From positions 124,001 through 188,000 of the forward strand of contig DJOF01000008.1 in assembly GCA_002439585.1 (NCBI GenBank): 64,000 bases of DNA, written 5' to 3'. Of the stretch, positions 60,316 through 64,000 are shown piece after piece; positions within the stretch are counted from its first letter, which is position 1; every line of letters begins with the position of its first letter. A program made the position numbers and the translations under genes. The notes under the pieces are model-generated. The model saw only the letters and a list, made by a program, of their open reading frames with translations, had not been told where the DNA came from and ran no database searches. The stretch is from Bacteroidales bacterium UBA6445. GTDB taxonomy: Bacteria > Bacteroidota > Bacteroidia > Bacteroidales > UBA932.

Positions 60316-60786
60316 TCAATGATTTCCCTTCTTGTTCTTCGTGCGTCTGTCTTCCCGAAGTCTTGAGACGCTTTCCACAAGCAGTTGGTCTGCGAGGATT
60401 CCCCTTGCCGCAAGGACATCCAGGATCACGCATACGAGAGGGAATACGACATTGAGGCGGTAGATAATTTTTGCCCCTCCTTCGGCCGCTGCATGGAGAT
60501 TGACGAAGAATTCCGCTCCGAGCCAGATCTGGAATCCGAGTGTTACAAGTGCTGTCAGGATAGTGGTCCTATACTGGAAAACCCTTATCTTATAGGTGGT
60601 TATAGATAGGATCTCTAAAATGAGAATGATGATTAGCAGGATTGCAAAAGGAGCGTATGTAAGATATTTGTATTCTTCCATCACCGCCCCGTCTGAAGTG
60701 TAGGCCACTGCCTTGACGCTCAGCAGCATCACTAATGTAAGGATTGCCGATACGGCAAGATATAAAGTCTGAACTCTTTGCCACAT
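60316..60786 (-). CDS. DUF4293 membrane protein
   Basis: A 156-residue protein with four hydrophobic helices (about 7-27, 44-64, 74-93, 108-126) and a highly basic C-terminal tail. The start MWQRVQTLYLAVSAIL is the signature of the Bacteroidota-specific DUF4293 family, whose function is unknown. It is read divergently from the AI-2E family transporter; a TAATTTTG -7 box lies at 60817-60810 on the minus strand. Confidence 0.85.
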   Translation of the reverse strand: MWQRVQTLYLAVSAILTLVMLLSVKAVAYTSDGAVMEEYKYLTYAPFAILLIIILILEILSITTYKIRVFQYRTTILTALVTLGFQIWLGAEFFVNLHAAAEGGAKIIYRLNVVFPLVCVILDVLAARGILADQLLVESVSRLREDRRTKNKKGNH

Positions 60787-60839
60787 GATATTCGTTTTTT
60801 ATCCGCTTGCAAAATTACTCAAATTTTCAAAAGTGTTCC

Positions 60840-60847
60840 TAAATTTG
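60840..60847 (+). promoter_or_regulatory. -7 promoter box of the AI-2E family transporter
   Basis: TAAATTTG lies 23 bases before the start at 60871. No -33 TTG at standard spacing. On the opposite strand TAATTTTG (60817-60810) serves the divergent DUF4293 gene. Confidence 0.45.
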
Positions 60848-60870
60848 GAGTTGGGATTAAACGCTAAATT

Positions 60871-62016
60871 ATGGAAAGAAGTGTAGATCGGCTTGCCCGG
60901 TATATAATATACGGAGTGGTGTCAGCAGTCGTGCTGGCATTATGCTGGTATTTTAGAAGTGTCCTCATATATATAATTATAGCAGCGGTAGTCTCGTTGC
61001 TCGGTAAGCCGGTAATGCATCTGCTCGGTAAGATTCACCTCAGGAAGAAGTCGGCCCCGCCCTGGCTGCTTGCGATAGTTGCGCTATTCCTTATTCTTGG
61101 CATCTTCCTCTTTATCTTCACGAGGATAATTCCTGTTGTGGTGGGGATTGTTCAGAGTATAAGCGACAATTTCTCCAATTCGGACTATTCCCTCCCAGTC
61201 GATGCTTTCATGATGACTGTGGACAATGTCAATGCCTGGCTTATCTCGCATTTTCCCCAGTTCGGACCAGATTTCAAGATCGAGAATGCTGTTGGGAAGT
61301 TTATAAGCAATGTCTTTGATTTCGGATCGATACCGTCACTTATAGAACAGGTGGCTTCATATTTTGTCTCATTCGGAGTCGGGATTTTCTCCGTCGTATT
61401 TATCTCTTTCTTCTTTATCAAAGACCCTACACTCTTCCGCAAGATAATCGGTGCTTTAGTGCCAGACCGAATCGAGAGCAGGGTCATAGAGTCAATAGGG
61501 GAGATGGAGTATCTGCTCTCACGTTATTTCGCTGGTCTGCTTATAGAGGTTCTTGGGGTTGCGGTTCTGGATTTCTTCGGGCTGTGGCTCGTAGCAGGCA
61601 TCGGATTCAATGCTTCGGTCGGCATCGCCTTTATTGCCGGTATTATGAATATTATCCCTTATGTAGGTCCTCTCGTCGGTACAATCATCGGCACTATCCT
61701 TGCCATGGTCCTGAAGTTCAGCGTTGCCGGACTGTCGGTCAATTTCTGGGGATTCATTATCCTGTTAATAGTGATATTCTATGTAACGCAGCTTGTTGAC
61801 AATTTTGTGTATCAGCCTCTTATATATTCTACCAGCATCAAGGCCAAGCCACTTGAGATCTTCATCGTGCTTCTTGTGGCAGGTAATCTCGGCGGTATTC
61901 TCGGAATGCTTGTGGCAATCCCGGCCTATACGGTAGTGAGGGTGATTGCGAGTCGCTTCTTCTATCACATCAAGGCTATAAGACGTCTTATTCCAGAAGA
62001 AAAGCCTAATGAGTGA
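60871..62016 (+). CDS. AI-2E family transporter (UPF0118 permease)
   Basis: A 381-residue polytopic protein of the AI-2E transporter family (PF01594). About eight hydrophobic helices are visible, including the conserved GVGIFSVVFISFFFIKDP region near 168-185 and the C-terminal QPLIYSTSIKAKPLEIFIVLLVAG block. Characterised relatives export AI-2, act as Na+/H+ antiporters or help polysaccharide export, so the name does not fix the substrate. Transcribed alone. Confidence 0.9.
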   Translation: MERSVDRLARYIIYGVVSAVVLALCWYFRSVLIYIIIAAVVSLLGKPVMHLLGKIHLRKKSAPPWLLAIVALFLILGIFLFIFTRIIPVVVGIVQSISDNFSNSDYSLPVDAFMMTVDNVNAWLISHFPQFGPDFKIENAVGKFISNVFDFGSIPSLIEQVASYFVSFGVGIFSVVFISFFFIKDPTLFRKIIGALVPDRIESRVIESIGEMEYLLSRYFAGLLIEVLGVAVLDFFGLWLVAGIGFNASVGIAFIAGIMNIIPYVGPLVGTIIGTILAMVLKFSVAGLSVNFWGFIILLIVIFYVTQLVDNFVYQPLIYSTSIKAKPLEIFIVLLVAGNLGGILGMLVAIPAYTVVRVIASRFFYHIKAIRRLIPEEKPNE

Positions 62017-62133
62017 GGCTGTGTAAGTACGCTTCCTGAGTCTCGTCTCAGCGAAGTACTGGGCTTCTTTCTCGGGCATACGCAGAGTCTCGAAACTCCG
62101 ACTTATATGGAAATTATAAAATTATACATAAAA

Positions 62134-63210
62134 ATGAGACATATTCACCCGCTATCTTTTGCCGTGCCTTTTGCAGCGGTCCTGCTACTTGTCGCTGCAG
62201 CTTCCATCCCGGCAGCTGCAAAGTCATGGAAAGTAGCCGATGGAGCACCGGCTGCTGAGCCTGCAATGACATGCAGATATGCAGTCAGGGATACTTGCAG
62301 CCTGTACCTGGACTTTTATCCGCCAACTCTTGGTAGTAATAGCTGTCCAGTGAGCGGCCACGCATGCCTTTCATCGCACAGTAGTGTCCCATCTCCAAGC
62401 ACCCAGGGCTGCCACGCATGTCCTGCATCAGAGTTGCAGAGAAGCACAGTCAAGCCAGCAATCCTGTTCGCTTTCGGAGGCGGCTTTGTCTCGGGGGAGA
62501 GAGACAGGCTGCATTATCGCCAGTGGATACAGAGACTCAATGATGAGGGATATCCAGTATTCTCCATAGACTATCGTCTTGGCCTGAAAGGGCAAAATGT
62601 CAAAGGTGTCAAGATGATAGGGGCAATCGGCAAGGCTATCGACATCGGTGTCGAGGATATGTATTCGGCAACAGCGTATATTGTGAACAATGCTGCCAAG
62701 TTCGGGATTGATCCAAAGAGGATAGTCGTATGCGGCTCTTCTGCCGGAGCGATCATAGCAATGCAGGCTGAATATGACCTTTGTAACGGCTACGGCCCTG
62801 TATCCGTATTACCCGAAGGTTTCAGATATGCAGGAGTCATGTCTTTCTCTGGGGCAATCTTCTCCACTCATGGTAAGGTGCGTTATGCCGAACCTCCCGC
62901 TCCGCAGCTTCTGTTGCACGGTACTGCTGACAAAGTTGTGACATACAAGAAGATACGCCTGTTCAATATCGGCCTGTTCGGCTCCGATGCAATTGCCCGC
63001 AGACTCAACAAAGAAGGATATCCTTACACAATAGTGAGATACAAGGATCATGGACATGATATTGCTGACCTGATGTATTTTACACTTCCGGACCAACTCC
63101 GCTTTCTGGATGAGTTGTCTGAAGGTAGAGTAAGGACGGCAGACATCTTCAGCGATGACCCTGCCGTCCCATTCGGTGATGCCGTACGAAACCTTAAGGA
63201 ACTATATTGA
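62134..63210 (+). CDS. secreted alpha/beta-hydrolase (esterase/lipase family)
   Basis: A 358-residue exported hydrolase starting MRHIHPL, with a signal peptide ending near AAAKS. It has an oxyanion motif FGGGFVSG, the nucleophile elbow GSSAGA (Ser), HGTADKVV (Asp) and KDHGHD (His), the order of a carboxylesterase such as the acetyl-xylan or feruloyl type. Before the HGGG-like motif comes a polar, Ser/Cys/Pro-rich segment (about 69-105) containing an imperfect repeat of a GHAC/CHAC stretch, which looks like an inserted linker. The substrate is unknown. Confidence 0.85.
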   Translation: MRHIHPLSFAVPFAAVLLLVAAASIPAAAKSWKVADGAPAAEPAMTCRYAVRDTCSLYLDFYPPTLGSNSCPVSGHACLSSHSSVPSPSTQGCHACPASELQRSTVKPAILFAFGGGFVSGERDRLHYRQWIQRLNDEGYPVFSIDYRLGLKGQNVKGVKMIGAIGKAIDIGVEDMYSATAYIVNNAAKFGIDPKRIVVCGSSAGAIIAMQAEYDLCNGYGPVSVLPEGFRYAGVMSFSGAIFSTHGKVRYAEPPAPQLLLHGTADKVVTYKKIRLFNIGLFGSDAIARRLNKEGYPYTIVRYKDHGHDIADLMYFTLPDQLRFLDELSEGRVRTADIFSDDPAVPFGDAVRNLKELY

Positions 63211-63331
63211 TCTTCTGCTTCGGCATTTAATGCGACCGCTCAAAGCCGCTGTCTGTAAGTCATGCAAAGAATGCTATATCAATCCGGCTTCTTGCGTTAA
63301 ATCCTTACTGGAGATTCGTTCTCAGTCGTCC

Positions 63332-64000
63332 TCAAATAGAGTCATTTGCACTGAGAGTATCCAGTGAGAGCCTTACTAAGTCGCGGACCAGAGGCTTGTA
63401 GTCTGTATTGCTGTTCTTGAGATAACGGTTGGCGATGGCGCAGCAAACCGTACCTGCCTCGTGACCGAGTAGGGCAGCCATACCTGCAACTGCCGAACTT
63501 TCCATCTCGAAATTGGTGATCCTGTAGCCGTTATGTCTGAATGTCTCAAACTTTTCGAGCATATCAGGCATGGAGAGAGGCAGTCTTACGACTCGTCCTT
63601 GAGGCCCGTAGAAGCCTTGAGCAGATATGGTTACTCCTGGTACTGTCTTTCCTCGGAAAGCTTCGGTGAGCCTCTGTCCGGCCCTTACAAAATATGGAGA
63701 TCCGATGTGCCTGTTCCAACCTACATGTGCCTTGAAAGCTTCTTCCATGTCTTCGAGGTTGAATTTCTCTCTCCCTGCGTACCAGTTCATAAGCCCGTCG
63801 CAGCCTACGGAAATCTCCGAGAATATGTATGAGCCTACTGGTATGTCTGGCTGGATTGCCCCACAAGTGCCTATGCGAAGGATCGTGAGCCGTCTGTGCC
63901 CTGGTCGTACTTGCCTTGTGCCGAAATCCACATTGGCAAGGGCGTCAAGCTCTGTCATCACGATGTCGATATTGTCTGTACCGATACCTGTCGACAAGAC
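63332..64000 (-). CDS. nucleoside phosphorylase, 5' end outside window
   Basis: The last 223 codons of a purine/uridine phosphorylase family enzyme, which splits nucleosides with phosphate. LSTGIGTDNIDIV is the family segment normally found about 60-90 residues from the N-terminus, so the true start lies beyond the right edge. RIGTCGAIQPDIPVGS binds phosphate/ribose and NFEMESSAVAGM is the second signature with the ribose-binding Glu. Preference for uridine or purine nucleosides is not decided by what is visible. Confidence 0.9.
   Translation of the reverse strand, partial: VLSTGIGTDNIDIVMTELDALANVDFGTRQVRPGHRRLTILRIGTCGAIQPDIPVGSYIFSEISVGCDGLMNWYAGREKFNLEDMEEAFKAHVGWNRHIGSPYFVRAGQRLTEAFRGKTVPGVTISAQGFYGPQGRVVRLPLSMPDMLEKFETFRHNGYRITNFEMESSAVAGMAALLGHEAGTVCCAIANRYLKNSNTDYKPLVRDLVRLSLDTLSANDSI

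Overview
The window is chromosomal DNA from a member of the order Bacteroidales (phylum Bacteroidota). The evidence is Bacteroidota-type promoters (a TTG element 18-21 bases upstream of TAnnTTTG), families largely confined to that phylum (DUF4293, a DUF6913-like protein, DUF2723 giants), a FabK-type fatty-acid cluster and typical Bacteroidales protein sequences. The genus cannot be fixed from sequence reading alone. Almost all of it is dense core genome. I see no insertion sequence, prophage, integrase, CRISPR array or rRNA operon.

Layout. 0-7.5 kb: an eIF1/SUI1-like protein, a DUF2723 membrane protein joined to lepA, a family 2 glycosyltransferase and menA. 7.8-13.8 kb: rnr, tRNA-Arg and several uncharacterised proteins. 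14.0-18.4 kb: an operon of a PfkB kinase, a small unknown, a DUF368 (undecaprenyl-phosphate translocase family) protein and canonical dxs. 18.5-31.4 kb: four tRNAs, tuf, tRNA-Trp, secE, nusG, rplKAJL and rpoBC. 31.7-37.5 kb: a five-gene operon of unknown function (below). 37.7-47 kb: rsmA, aspS, the remains of a response-regulator gene, an SGNH hydrolase, cdaA, mutS2, yraN, a ManC-like protein and a YqeY protein. 47.3-52.5 kb: a phosphoesterase, then rplC-D-W-B-rpsS-rplV-rpsC as an isolated block. 52.5-64 kb: two sugar nucleotidyltransferases, a CPBP protease, an FtsB-like protein, the operon fabH-fabK-fabF-fabZ-CYTH, a DUF4293 protein, an AI-2E family transporter, an esterase and a truncated nucleoside phosphorylase.

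The best candidate for an undescribed system is 31753-37525. It encodes a NapH-NapG fusion with an internal twin-arginine export signal, a Tat-exported lipoprotein aldo/keto reductase with two cysteine clusters, a DUF1893 (deaminase-fold) protein carrying a 24-bp tandem repeat, an ECF-type S component, and a second DXS-like enzyme. The paralogue keeps the thiamine-diphosphate machinery but has lost two residues of the glyceraldehyde-3-phosphate pocket. Together they look like an electron-transfer and uptake module feeding a carboligase. The substrate is unknown.

Other notable observations: the ribosomal superoperon is cut at two places; the ManC-like protein lacks the glycine loop and lysine of its signature; an identical 20-mer with dyad symmetry lies upstream of both rnr and the five-gene operon; a decayed receiver domain lies after aspS; and several proteins carry Ser/Pro- or Ala/Lys-rich insertions in otherwise conserved folds.
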